Of a DNA stretch of 64,000 bases, positions 52,977 to 60,562 are shown in pieces. Each line of letters starts with the position of its first letter. The stretch's first letter is position 1. The translations under genes and the position numbers were made by a program. The notes below the pieces were generated by a model. That model saw nothing but the letters and a program-made list of their open reading frames with translations, did no database searches and was not told the DNA's origin. Origin of the DNA: an uncultured Selenomonadaceae bacterium (GTDB lineage Bacteria; Bacillota; Negativicutes; Selenomonadales; Selenomonadaceae). The DNA is taken from contig CAJOHN010000005.1 of NCBI GenBank assembly GCA_905234235.1, forward strand, positions 62,001 through 126,000, read 5' to 3'.

Positions 52977-53010
52977 ATTCAAATTTATAGTATGCGATTC
53001 AAATAGTCGA

Positions 53011-53676
53011 TTACTTGAGCAATTTGGTATCGTTGCCGCCGCGCAGAGCATTGTTCGCGAAAGTCGGCGAAATATATTGGCTTGCGTTCGTCATCGTGTT
53101 TTCGGTGATTCGTTGCACGCTGTCCATCATCTTTGAAAAATCAGCGTCGATTGTCCGCATGAACCGATCCGACGTGTCGATAATGTTGTTGAGCTGTTTT
53201 TCGACCGCGTTTTCCATAATCGTCCGCGCACGTGTCTCCGTCGGAAATTTTTCGTAAATGCGTTCGAGTTGAGCCGCCGCCTTGTCCATTGCCGCTTCTT
53301 GCAACGCCGAATATTGTTTCTGTTTATCTTCGACCAAAGCCGTTGCGCGTTCGCGAAGTTCGATATTCATGTTGCCGAGCGAATTTCCGATTGAAACAGT
53401 GCACTCCGCCATCGTCCGCTGATATTTTGCAATCGCTTCCATGACCAGAGAGTTTCGCTCAATTTCCTTGCGAGCAACCATGTCGTCGAGTTCAGCGTTA
53501 AATTTCTGGCGGTCGAACTCCAGCTTTTGCATGAATTGCGCCTCTTCCTGCCGGAGTTTTTGATCGTGAGCGGCGTTTTTGCGTTCCTGATAAAATTTCA
53601 GCTGATTGTCAATGATCTCAAGCGGCTTGTCGATAATCGAGCCGCCGACGAGTTTCAAAACTTTCATCAAGCTCAT
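53011..53676 (-). CDS. Coiled-coil protein, last gene of the GTPase operon
   Basis: 221 residues, almost all helical. MSLMKVLKLVGGSIIDKPLE, then heptad-rich stretches (HDQKLRQEEAQFMQKLEFDR, ATALVEDKQKQYSALQEAAM), ending NALRGGNDTKLLK. The N-terminal short hydrophobic helix VLKLVGGSII may touch membrane. It overlaps the preceding gene by 4 bp. Unknown family; may scaffold the complex. Confidence 0.7.
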   Translation of the reverse strand: MSLMKVLKLVGGSIIDKPLEIIDNQLKFYQERKNAAHDQKLRQEEAQFMQKLEFDRQKFNAELDDMVARKEIERNSLVMEAIAKYQRTMAECTVSIGNSLGNMNIELRERATALVEDKQKQYSALQEAAMDKAAAQLERIYEKFPTETRARTIMENAVEKQLNNIIDTSDRFMRTIDADFSKMMDSVQRITENTMTNASQYISPTFANNALRGGNDTKLLK

Positions 53677-54136
53677 AATTTTTTTGCCTCCTCAATTTCG
53701 CGGTCGAGCAATTTTGTTTCGCGAATAAATGACATTTCCAGTTGGTCGAGTTGCGCCGGCCAGCGTTGATTCGTGTCGATTAGTACGCCGAGCGATTCGA
53801 TTTCCGCGTTGAAAAAAATGAGTCCGTCGATTTGTAGCCCCACGCCTCCAAAAATTTTTGATACCACCGCAAAAAAATTTTCAGTATCTCACGGCGCGTG
53901 GCAACTGGAATTTCCGTGTCGTCGAACAATTTTTTGCACTTCGACCAATGCGCCTCCAGCCATTTGAGTTCGTAGCGTTTTTTGTACAGTGCGCGGACGC
54001 TTTCGTTTTTGTCCTCATACAGGAAGCGGAAAAGTTCGGGATTGCCGCTCAAAACATCTTCGACGAGCTGACGGCGGCATTCTCGCGTTATCTCGATAAA
54101 ATTTACGAGCGCAAAAACTTCCCTTTCGCTTTTCAC
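53673..54136 (-). pseudogene. Helical operon protein, frameshifted at a T7 run
   Basis: The track shows 54136-53780 (ending KSTDSFFSTRKSNRSAY) and 53867-53673 (LIFFNAEIESLGVLIDTNQR...REIEEAKKL). Adding one T to TTTTTTT near 53814 joins KSTDSFF to FNAEIESLGV and gives one helical protein of about 154 residues, with RECRRQLVEDVLSGNPELFR and WSKCKKLFDDTEIPVATRRE in the first part. Both ends overlap neighbours by 4 bp, as expected of an intact operon gene, so the lesion may be a sequencing error. Confidence 0.6.
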
Positions 54137-54525
54137 AAGACACCGCCCCCGAATATTTTTTCACGAAGAGCCGCGTTGAACTCCTCGACTTTTTTCGTGG
54201 TGAGGACGCCGATAAAATGCCCGCTCATGTCGAAACTTTTGTTCATGTGCTGTTCAAGGTGCTTGAGCCATTCGCGGCGCACATCGTCGGCAATCGGTTC
54301 CGCCTCTAATTTCTTCATAATCGCGGGCAAATCGTTCGCATAAAAATTTTTGACTTCCCGCGTGTGCGTCGTGTGCAAGTCGTTGATGAATTCGATTTCG
54401 TGCCGATAACTTTTCACGAGCCGCATATAATGTTCCTCGTAATCGAAAAGCATTTCTGCAGTCGTGTCTGAACGCGCAGACGATTTTCTGTGAAATTTAT
54501 CGAAAACACTGCCGCCGCTATTCAT
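54133..54525 (-). CDS. Helical protein of the GTPase operon
   Basis: 130 residues: FDKFHRKSSARSDTTAEMLF, DYEEHYMRLVKSYRHEIEFI, HTREVKNFYANDLPAIMKKL, ADDVRREWLKHLEQHMNKSF. All-helical and charged, similar in style to the next gene downstream, perhaps a paralogue. It overlaps by 8 bp upstream and 4 bp downstream. No family recognised. Confidence 0.65.
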   Translation of the reverse strand: MNSGGSVFDKFHRKSSARSDTTAEMLFDYEEHYMRLVKSYRHEIEFINDLHTTHTREVKNFYANDLPAIMKKLEAEPIADDVRREWLKHLEQHMNKSFDMSGHFIGVLTTKKVEEFNAALREKIFGGGVL

Positions 54526-54763
54526 TGCTCTCCTCCAATATCAAGTAAACAAGTTTCGCTTTATTTTGCGTCATAAGACGTCTTAGGATATATTCTGCAG
54601 TTCCGCTACCGACCGAAGCCACGCGATATTTGCCGTTGCGAATTCCGTCGTGAATGATTTGATAATTTGTTGACGCCCGCGGTTTGGGCAATTCGGCACC
54701 GAGATAGTTGTCTTCAATGTCGGCGACTAAAGCGTCGATGCTGTCGAATTTTTTGTCGCTCAA
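54518..54763 (-). CDS. Small operon protein
   Basis: 81 residues from a TTG overlapping the upstream stop (AGTTGAGCG); the longer track ORF is a shadow. SDKKFDSIDALVADIEDNYL, PRASTNYQIIHDGIRNGKYR, VASVGSGTAEYILRRLMTQN, KAKLVYLILEESNE. A small alpha/beta fold; function unknown. Confidence 0.55.
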   Translation of the reverse strand: MSDKKFDSIDALVADIEDNYLGAELPKPRASTNYQIIHDGIRNGKYRVASVGSGTAEYILRRLMTQNKAKLVYLILEESNE

Positions 54764-55563
54764 CTTATCACGAAGAATATTATCGCTAGAATCACGACTA
54801 CCGCCGCGCAAATTAAAATTATCGGACTGCCTTTTTCCTCCGAAGACTTCGGGCTTTGGTTGCGTTTGCCTTGAAAATGTTCCGTAGCTTTGTCTTGGCG
54901 CGATGACGACGGAGGGGGAGTTTTTTTTTGAGCCTCGGCTTGCAGACGATTGATCACGCTTTGCGGCGCAGTGATGATTTCGTATTTGCCGTTCTCGAAA
55001 ATTTTCACAGCGTCGACATTTGAGCAAAAATCTTTCTGTGTGGCAAGACACTGCTCAAAAATTTCAACGTCTCCGCGCTCATCGGACGGATAAAATTTGT
55101 CGAGAGATTTTTTTTCGACGGACTTAATGCCGCAACTTTCGTAGGGCGCAATGACGGTTTCGACGGTTTGACGCTCCCATTCCGGTGCAAGATTTTTTTT
55201 GAACATCTGCCAAAGTTTGGAGTCGCTCACGTCGGGAACGCCACTGCCTTTAAATGCGTAACCGAGAAAAATTTTGACTTCCCTGTTGCGTTCATCGTGA
55301 AGATAATTTTCAGCCTCCGTGCGTTCGTCAGCTGACAGATAATTTTCAGCGAAGTAGCGGAAGTTACACGCAATACCCGCGACACAAATTTTGCCGTCAG
55401 TGGCGACGACGCGGCGCACGCCGTTTAATATGTCGACGTCGCTCATGGCGGGCAAAATTTTATTCATCGCCCACTGAACGTTCAAATCGTCAGGACGCAC
55501 CGCGAAATTCGTATTGAAGTCGCAGTAAAATGTTCGGCTGTGAATGAGCGGAGCAATTTCCAT
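54760..55563 (-). CDS. Tail-anchored protein of the GTPase operon
   Basis: 267 residues. Globular N-terminal part (FYCDFNTNFAVRPDDLNVQW, RRVVATDGKICVAGIACNFR YFAENY), a middle region FYPSDERGDVEIFEQCLATQ, a Pro/Ser/Lys-rich linker (KKTPPPSSSRQDKATEHFQG), and one C-terminal membrane helix (IILICAAVVVILAIIFFVIS) at the very end: a type IV (tail-anchored) topology. It starts 15 bp after the GTPase. No family recognised. Confidence 0.7.
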   Translation of the reverse strand: MEIAPLIHSRTFYCDFNTNFAVRPDDLNVQWAMNKILPAMSDVDILNGVRRVVATDGKICVAGIACNFRYFAENYLSADERTEAENYLHDERNREVKIFLGYAFKGSGVPDVSDSKLWQMFKKNLAPEWERQTVETVIAPYESCGIKSVEKKSLDKFYPSDERGDVEIFEQCLATQKDFCSNVDAVKIFENGKYEIITAPQSVINRLQAEAQKKTPPPSSSRQDKATEHFQGKRNQSPKSSEEKGSPIILICAAVVVILAIIFFVIS

Positions 55564-55578
55564 TGCGCTAATCCCTCC

Positions 55579-56670
55579 TTAAAAATTGTAGTCGGCAATG
55601 CTCTGAACGTCAGCCCAAAGTCTTTTTATGCCGCCCTTGTTTAACCACGTGCCGTTGGCAAAAATCATTTCGAGCGCATCCAATTCGCGATTCATGCGCT
55701 TAAGACTTTTCTTGAAGTATTTGACGACTTCGCGATTATTGCGAATGGCTTGTTCGGTATCGTTAATTTCCTGCCTCAGCGCGTCAGGATCATATCCGCC
55801 GAAAAACCAGCGAGTTATTCCCCAGCGGTCATCCTCGATGCGCTTTTGTTCGCGTGCCCAATCAAGATTTTCGCGTTGCTGTTCAATAAGATATTTCCCT
55901 TCATAGAGTTGGTCAATCAGCGCGAAGTTAATTCCCATGAGAATCGGCAGGTGAATGTTTATCGGATCCAAATCGCCTTGATAGCTGTCGTCTTGCAATG
56001 TGTCGCCGAGTGAAACCGGAATTATCGCGATAATATTTTGGTTATCCTCTTCGCCGAAAAGACCTTCAAAAGCTTCCTCGACGATTTCGCGAATTTCATC
56101 GGGGTCGGTGTCGTCTTGGCACATGTCGTATTTCGTGATGAGCATTCCGATCGGCGGCAGACCAACTTTGCCCTCGTCCTTGAATTTGTTGCGCAGTTCG
56201 GTAAGATATGGATTGATATGTTTGGCGCAACGAGTCTTGACCTTGCGAATTTTGTTCCGCGTGCCGCTGCCGACCAAGTTCGCGCCGTCAATGCAGATGA
56301 AAAGCATTTCAGACTCTTTAATCGATTTTTCAACTTCCTTGTATTGCTCGCTTCCGACATCTCGACGCGTGGCGTCCAGGAAACCACCGGGATAATCTAC
56401 CCACGTAAACGGCAAAATCGTTTCGTAATCGTACTGCAAATTGAAGTTGAATTTCTGCACGTCGTCGGTGCCGGCGGGAAATCTGTTTTGCCCGCGCGAT
56501 TTGTCTTTGAGCATTTCATAGCGCAACGTGAGATTTTTATCGGCGTCGGGGTCGGTGGCAATGACCGTGTAGCCCGCAACGCTCATGCTCATTTCGTAAT
56601 ACATGCCGAGCAGGTAACACGTCTTGCCCGAACCCGTTTCGCCCAAGATCGTAAATTTTCTTCCGTCCAT
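55579..56670 (-). CDS. TRAFAC-type GTPase (double-GTPase-2-like)
   Basis: About 363 residues from ATG 56670, which has AGGAG 8 nt upstream; the track start 47 codons earlier has no ribosome site. G1 ILGETGSGKTCYLLGMYYEM, G3 FTWVDYPGGFLDATRRDVGS, G4 IGMLITKYDMCQDD; LFICIDGANLV sits before G4 as expected. The extended lid (GFLDATRRDVGSEQY) resembles the double-GTPase families found in bacterial conflict systems. C-terminal coiled coil (LIEQQRENLDWAREQKRIED, ALRQEINDTEQAIRNNREVV). Probably the switch of the operon, acting with two membrane-anchored partners. 56.67-56.83 kb holds only an unassigned short extension. Confidence 0.78.
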   Translation of the reverse strand: MDGRKFTILGETGSGKTCYLLGMYYEMSMSVAGYTVIATDPDADKNLTLRYEMLKDKSRGQNRFPAGTDDVQKFNFNLQYDYETILPFTWVDYPGGFLDATRRDVGSEQYKEVEKSIKESEMLFICIDGANLVGSGTRNKIRKVKTRCAKHINPYLTELRNKFKDEGKVGLPPIGMLITKYDMCQDDTDPDEIREIVEEAFEGLFGEEDNQNIIAIIPVSLGDTLQDDSYQGDLDPINIHLPILMGINFALIDQLYEGKYLIEQQRENLDWAREQKRIEDDRWGITRWFFGGYDPDALRQEINDTEQAIRNNREVVKYFKKSLKRMNRELDALEMIFANGTWLNKGGIKRLWADVQSIADYNF

Positions 56671-56829
56671 GTCGTTATCTCCTGTCGAATTGTTTGTGGC
56701 GGGAACCGTAAGTGTTTGCCCGTCAGCCGTGAAAATAATGTCGCCGAAATCTTTGTCATTGGCGACGACAAACGCTACGGTGCTACTCACTTGAAGGTTT
56801 ATGGCGGCCAAATTTTGATGATTTTCGAT

Positions 56830-57240
56830 TCAGTCGCCTTCGCCGACGAAAACTGTACCCAAACCGAATTGAATAATAAGTTTGATGCCGTCATTCGATT
56901 CAATGACAAGTCCGTCATCGAGAACTTGGAGCACACGCCCGTTGAACGGCGAAATAATTCTTCCGGTGCAATTATTTTTAATTGCGGCACCGCGACATTT
57001 TCCGCGCGAAAAATCTTCGTCGCCAAGTTCCACGAGGTCACCCTCTGCGGGAGCCGACAACAATATATTCCGTTTGGATTTTGGTTCGGAAGGTGTGTCA
57101 ATTTTTTCGCGAACGTCGGGCGGTACTTCCGAGGGCGGAATTTCTCTTGTCGTCGTCGTATCCGAATTTTTCTTATCGTCACCCGAAAGTGCCAAGCCCA
57201 CCAAACCTGCCGCCGCCGCGCCTATGAGTAAAGGAATCAT
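56830..57240 (-). CDS. Membrane-anchored EIIA-Glc-like domain lacking catalytic histidines
   Basis: 136 residues from ATG 57240 (AAAGGTAG upstream). N-terminal membrane helix IPLLIGAAAAGLVGLALSG, a Thr/Pro linker, then an EIIA-Glc-type beta fold: LSAPAEGDLVELGDEDFSRG KCRGAAIKNN, GRIISPFNGRVLQVLDDGLV, ESNDGIKLIIQFGLGTV. This tracks the PTS IIA order (SPxxGxV, GVAI, GxVxAPxxGxV, GLxxxxGxExLIHxGIDTV). The two active-site positions, KHAIG and LIHIG, read DDGLV and LIIQFG, so it cannot carry phosphate; it may instead bind a peptidase, sugar or partner protein. It sits directly before the GTPase. Confidence 0.65.
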   Translation of the reverse strand: MIPLLIGAAAAGLVGLALSGDDKKNSDTTTTREIPPSEVPPDVREKIDTPSEPKSKRNILLSAPAEGDLVELGDEDFSRGKCRGAAIKNNCTGRIISPFNGRVLQVLDDGLVIESNDGIKLIIQFGLGTVFVGEGD

Positions 57241-57257
57241 CTTATCACTACCTTTCG

Positions 57258-57412
57258 CTAGTTCTCGAATTTGCGATTGATTGTCCAAACGTGCGGTTTG
57301 TCGCCTTGCCGACGCGGGCATTTGCCGGGTTGTGGCTTACCCAGCGACACAAAGCGGATTTCTTTCTTGCCGCAGTGACTGCACATATACTCGATTCTTT
57401 TCGTTGCCATTA
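57258..57412 (-). pseudogene. Small zinc-ribbon protein, frameshifted
   Basis: ATG 57412: MATKRIEYMCSHCGKKE, then one A short in GAAAAATCC; the other frame IRFVSLGKPQPGKCPRRQGD KPHVWTINRKFEN ends in TAG at 57258. Together they make a ~51-residue CxxC...C ribbon typical of small phage/ICE proteins. Just upstream of the EIIA-like gene, so probably the first gene of that operon. Confidence 0.55.
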
Positions 57413-57530
57413 GATCAATCCTTTCAAACAATCGCACGACTTATTAAGTAAAAAAGTAGCGGTCGATCTTTCGTCTAATCGGTCGCACGCAAACAAACAG
57501 CTAAGTGCAAGATAAGTCATCTTACCAAAG

Positions 57531-57881
57531 TCAAATTCCCTTTTGGTGTTCTGCCGGAACACTGGCGACGGAATTTTCGTCCTCGGATTCCTCTTCTTCA
57601 TCATCCTTGAGTTCAGAAGGCAGAGGATTCCACCACATTTGTTTCTCCATCTCATTGAAAGTCACCAACAAGGTGATGTCGATTTGCAGTGCTTCAGCAA
57701 TGTCCGACAGGGTTATCACCGAAACGTTGTCGTGATACTTACCTCGCTCGATTCGGCTCAATGCACTGCGGCTGAGATATACCCGTTTTGCCAATTCAGA
57801 CTGGCTCATATCGCGCAGGGTTCTGTAATAGGCAATCTTCGCGCCGATCTGCTTGAGCAGTATTTGCTTTTTAACCTCCAA
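57531..57881 (-). CDS. XRE-family repressor with an acidic tail
   Basis: About 116 residues from TTG 57881 (GGGGAGG upstream). HTH IGAKIAYYRTLRDMSQSELA KRVYLSRSALSRIERGKYHD, then SDIAEALQIDITLLV, and a very acidic tail ELKDDEEEESEDENSVASVP. Probably the element's lysogeny-type regulator of the GTPase operon. Nothing is seen in 57.41-57.53 kb. Confidence 0.8.
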   Translation of the reverse strand: MEVKKQILLKQIGAKIAYYRTLRDMSQSELAKRVYLSRSALSRIERGKYHDNVSVITLSDIAEALQIDITLLVTFNEMEKQMWWNPLPSELKDDEEEESEDENSVASVPAEHQKGI

Positions 57882-58063
57882 GTTCCCAACCTCCCCAGTT
57901 TCCTCGTAATTATCGCATATTGCCGCGACCTTTGCTTGCACAGACTAGCCCAAATGGTGTTCAAACGTCACTTTTAAGAAACGTTCCGCTCCGCAATGAG
58001 TAAGTGGCTCATTTCCATAGTATGTGGTTCATATAACCCGCATTTACGAAGTGAAACAAAAGC

Positions 58064-58093
58064 AGGGGCTGTCACTGCGACAGCCCCTTTTTT
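58064..58093. terminator. Strong terminator
   Basis: AGGGGCTGTC-ACTGC-GACAGCCCCT stem followed by TTTTTT. The preceding 57.95-58.06 kb may hold operators: TGGCTCATTTCCATA and TGGTTCATATAA repeat a TGGyTCAT core. Confidence 0.85.
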
Positions 58094-58163
58094 ACTGGTT
58101 ATCGTTATGCGTAGAGATGATGAAGAATGTTGGTCACTAATGCCTATTCACCGCCGTGTCGGG

Positions 58164-58832
58164 TCAAACTACCGGCTTGCCATTTTGGTAAACAATGAGC
58201 TTTGTCGTTACCGGCAACTCGTGTTCTTCCAAGTCCTCAAAGAGCTCTTTGTCCCTCGGCGTCTCTAACTTCAATGTCGCCGTTGCTTGCGGGGCGAAAA
58301 GCATTCCGTACTGCTCTCGTAGCAGATATTCAAACCACTTAGTGGTCGCCACGGGCATCATTACGTCTAACGGCAAGTCAGGGCAAATCGGCGTACGCTG
58401 ATAGGTGGCGACTTCCATTGGGTGTTGACACATGTACCCATACGCAATTATTGCTCTGGCGTCCTCTATGTTCACGGCTTCGACGACTTCGGCGAAGGGG
58501 AGCCTCTCAAGAACGTCTACCAACATTTCCTCATCGATGAATATCCCGACGTACCACGGGTGCATTACCGCGTAGATACACCGATAATCGATAACGGGTG
58601 CCACGTAATCCGGCTTAAAGAAAAGCGGACGCGTCAGCATTTCCTCGTAGGTCGGAACCGTTACACCGCCCGAACGAGCTTGGCATTCATTGTAAGCCTG
58701 GACATATGCGTCGACAGGAGTGGCGAACTCCATTATGTGAACTCTCTCGACTGTCGGCATAATGTCAAGAAGCTCGTGTGCCGAATTTGCCAGTTTGAAG
58801 CCGCCGTCGAAAACCATGCTGAAATACCTCAT
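58164..58832 (-). CDS. Hypothetical element protein
   Basis: 222 residues. RYFSMVFDGGFKLANSAHEL, HIMEFATPVDAYVQAYNECQ ARSGG, FVVEAVN-type VVEAVNIEDARAIIAYGYMC, ending KLIVYQNGKPVV. Mixed alpha/beta, slightly acidic, no membrane segment. Its start overlaps the HTH gene (ATGA), so they are coupled. No family recognised. Confidence 0.6.
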   Translation of the reverse strand: MRYFSMVFDGGFKLANSAHELLDIMPTVERVHIMEFATPVDAYVQAYNECQARSGGVTVPTYEEMLTRPLFFKPDYVAPVIDYRCIYAVMHPWYVGIFIDEEMLVDVLERLPFAEVVEAVNIEDARAIIAYGYMCQHPMEVATYQRTPICPDLPLDVMMPVATTKWFEYLLREQYGMLFAPQATATLKLETPRDKELFEDLEEHELPVTTKLIVYQNGKPVV

Positions 58833-59023
58833 TGTTCATTCCTCCTATTGCTCTGCTTTTGCAGATAATCCTGAACAGCTTTCTGCGAGACGAGCCATTT
58901 GCGATTAAGGTGAACCGCCTCGATTTGATTCGATTTCAACAGCCGATAAGCCGACGTGCGACCGATTCTAAGGAATTCGCACAGCTCGTCGACCGTCAAG
59001 AAACCGCTTTTTCCTGTGTCCAT
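58829..59023 (-). CDS. Excisionase-family HTH protein
   Basis: 64 residues: GFLTVDELCEFLRIGRTSAY RLLKSNQIEAVHLNRKWLVS QKAVQDYLQ. HTH_17/excisionase fold, as used by Xis and small regulators. It is near the right end of the element, far from the integrase, so it may regulate the coupled 222-residue gene or belong to a lost integrase. Confidence 0.8.
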   Translation of the reverse strand: MDTGKSGFLTVDELCEFLRIGRTSAYRLLKSNQIEAVHLNRKWLVSQKAVQDYLQKQSNRRNEQ

Positions 59024-59037
59024 AGGACATCACCTTC

Positions 59038-59135
59038 CTTTACCGATATGTACGATGGTTATTGAAAGCCAAAATCAGCACCGGTTGACCGCTAACATCA
59101 TTTGCCACTGCCGATTACCTATATGTACCGTTGCA
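59038..59135. repeat. ~97-bp imperfect repeat, copy 1
   Basis: GATATGTACGATGGTTATTG ... AACATCATTTGCC ... GATTACCTATATGTACC. The outer ends carry ATATGTAC in direct orientation (itself nearly palindromic). Copy 2 is at 59290. Confidence 0.75.
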
Positions 59136-59196
59136 AATCAAAATCTGTTCCTGCGATCACGTCGGACAAGCTTTATCAAATTCAGAATCTGAGGCA

Positions 59197-59242
59197 ATAA
59201 AAAAGGCAACCTTGGTGTTCTTCCAAAAGCTTGCCTCTTTCG
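59197..59242. terminator. Possible terminator hairpin between the repeats
   Basis: AAAAAGGCAA ... TTGCCTCTTT inverted repeat with a long loop and T-rich flank. Confidence 0.4.
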
Positions 59243-59289
59243 TTTTATACGGAGATACGTTTAATCGTGAGAATAGGAGATTGAACCTT

Positions 59290-59393
59290 TCCTTCCTACT
59301 GATATGTACGAAGGTTATTGAATACCAAAATCGACACGAGTTTACCATTAACATCATCTGCCGGTGCTGATTACCTGTATGTACGCTCTACAT
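59290..59393. repeat. ~100-bp imperfect repeat, copy 2
   Basis: GATATGTACGAAGGTTATTG ... AACATCATCTGCC ... GATTACCTGTATGTACG, about three-quarters identical to copy 1. No coding capacity; candidate protein-binding, transfer or replication site at the element end. Confidence 0.75.
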
Positions 59394-59578
59394 TCAAACA
59401 TAAATGAGAATCGTCAGCTCGTCACCGCCTGCAACCTTTGAAATCGCCGCTTGTTATCTTCGTTTCAAATATCGTCCGTTTGTCCGTGCCGTCCGTCGAT
59501 TTTATCAGTGGACCCACAAATGGACCAACAAAACGGAAAAAGCCCCAACCGAAGTCGAGACTTTGTTGATTTCATATG

Positions 59579-59625
59579 GCGCGCCCGGCGTGACTCGAAC
59601 ACGCGACCCACGGCTTAGAAGGACT
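59579..59625 (-). tRNA. 3' fragment of tRNA-Arg(UCU), probable right attachment site
   Basis: Minus strand GCAGTCCTTCTAAGCCGTGG GTCGCGTGTTCGAGTCACGCC: anticodon arm with UCU, T arm and 3' acceptor, with no D arm or 5' acceptor (A+T-rich DNA upstream). Same orientation as the 29.9-kb fragment. Followed on the minus strand by AAAGTCTCGACTTCGGTTGG GGCTTTTTCC, a tRNA-type terminator also seen at the left copy. Further out (59480-59535) are GTCCG repeats and GGACCCACAAATGGACC, shared with 30.05 kb. Confidence 0.7.
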
Positions 59626-60003
59626 GCTATATTAATTTTACGTTTTCTGCAACAACTATTTAGTCCTTGCCGTTGCTACTTTGGTTTTATCGTTCCGTCG
59701 TAAATTTTGCTCGCAGAAACATTCCTGCTTAAAATTCCTTGCCAAACAAGGCTTTTTAGTTACATACAAATTACATACTCGCCTGCAGGAACTCGTTTTT
59801 TCTTGCAGGTGTTTTAAATTTTAAAACACCTACCGTTTGCTGAAATATTGCGTTGCAGATTTTGTTTCTCTTGATTCCAAAATTTTTAGTGCAAGCTTTT
59901 GTATTAACTACAATTTTTATTGCCCACCGAATAAGCAAAATTTTTTCGTTCCTCGTTATATTTTTCGTTTCTCGTCATATTTCTTTGATGGAGGTGAATT
60001 ACT

Positions 60004-60495
60004 ATGCAAGAAATTCCTTTAGCCGCGAAAAGAAAATGTAAAAACAGCGGCAAATATTTTGCTCGCGTCGATGATGAACTGTTCGATGAGTTGAATAAAT
60101 ATCATTGGAGCATATCGACAAACGGTTATGCTCAGCGGCGTGACGACAAAGGGGCAATAATCCTTATGCACCGCCAGATTATGAATCTCACTTTTGGCGA
60201 TAAACAATGTGTTGATCATATCAACAGAGATCGTCTTGACAACAGAATATCTAATCTCCGACTTTGCACGCGAACCGAAAATAATCACAACATGAAACTC
60301 AGCTCTCGAAATAAATCCGGTGCCAAAGGCATTTATAAAGATAAAAATCGTCTTCGTGTGAGTATCATGTTCAACAGAAAAAAAATTTATCTTGGCACTT
60401 TTCCTAACACCGAACAAGGTTTCAAAGAAGCGACAAAAGCTTACAATGAGGCGGCTATCAAATATTATGGTGAATTTGCTTATCTCAATCCGTGA
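60004..60495 (+). CDS. HNH endonuclease with AP2 DNA-binding domain
   Basis: 163 residues; GATGGAGGTGAATTACT precedes the ATG. YHWSISTNGYAQRRDD and ILMHRQIMNLTFGDKQCVDH INRDRLDNRISNLRLCTRTE NNHN is the HNH homing-type nuclease; SGAKGIYKDKNRLRVSIMFN RKKIYLGTFPNTEQGFKEAT KAYNEAAIKYYGEFAYLN is an AP2 domain. Typical free-standing homing endonuclease of phages. First gene right of the tRNA fragment, so it belongs to the neighbouring element. 59.64-60.00 kb holds only A+T-rich leader. Confidence 0.92.
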   Translation: MQEIPLAAKRKCKNSGKYFARVDDELFDELNKYHWSISTNGYAQRRDDKGAIILMHRQIMNLTFGDKQCVDHINRDRLDNRISNLRLCTRTENNHNMKLSSRNKSGAKGIYKDKNRLRVSIMFNRKKIYLGTFPNTEQGFKEATKAYNEAAIKYYGEFAYLNP

Positions 60496-60514
60496 CGTTT
60501 GAAAACCTGCATAA

Positions 60515-60562
60515 AAAATCCGACCGAAACTTTAATGTTCAATTTCGCGTCGGATATTTTTT
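60515..60562. terminator. Bidirectional terminator
   Basis: AAAAATCCGAC ... GTCGGATATTTTTT between convergent genes. Confidence 0.7.

Noticed and set aside
54518-55051. Full 177-codon track ORF
   Set aside because: Its first 96 codons lie out of frame inside the tail-anchored gene; only the part from TTG 54763 is kept.
56038-57231. 397-codon plus-strand ORF
   Set aside because: Antisense to the GTPase and EIIA-like genes, whose G1/G3/G4 motifs are clear on the minus strand.
29887-59625. Conjugative element (ICE) with transfer genes
   Set aside because: No relaxase, coupling protein or type IV secretion gene could be recognised between the attachment fragments, so only integrative element is claimed.
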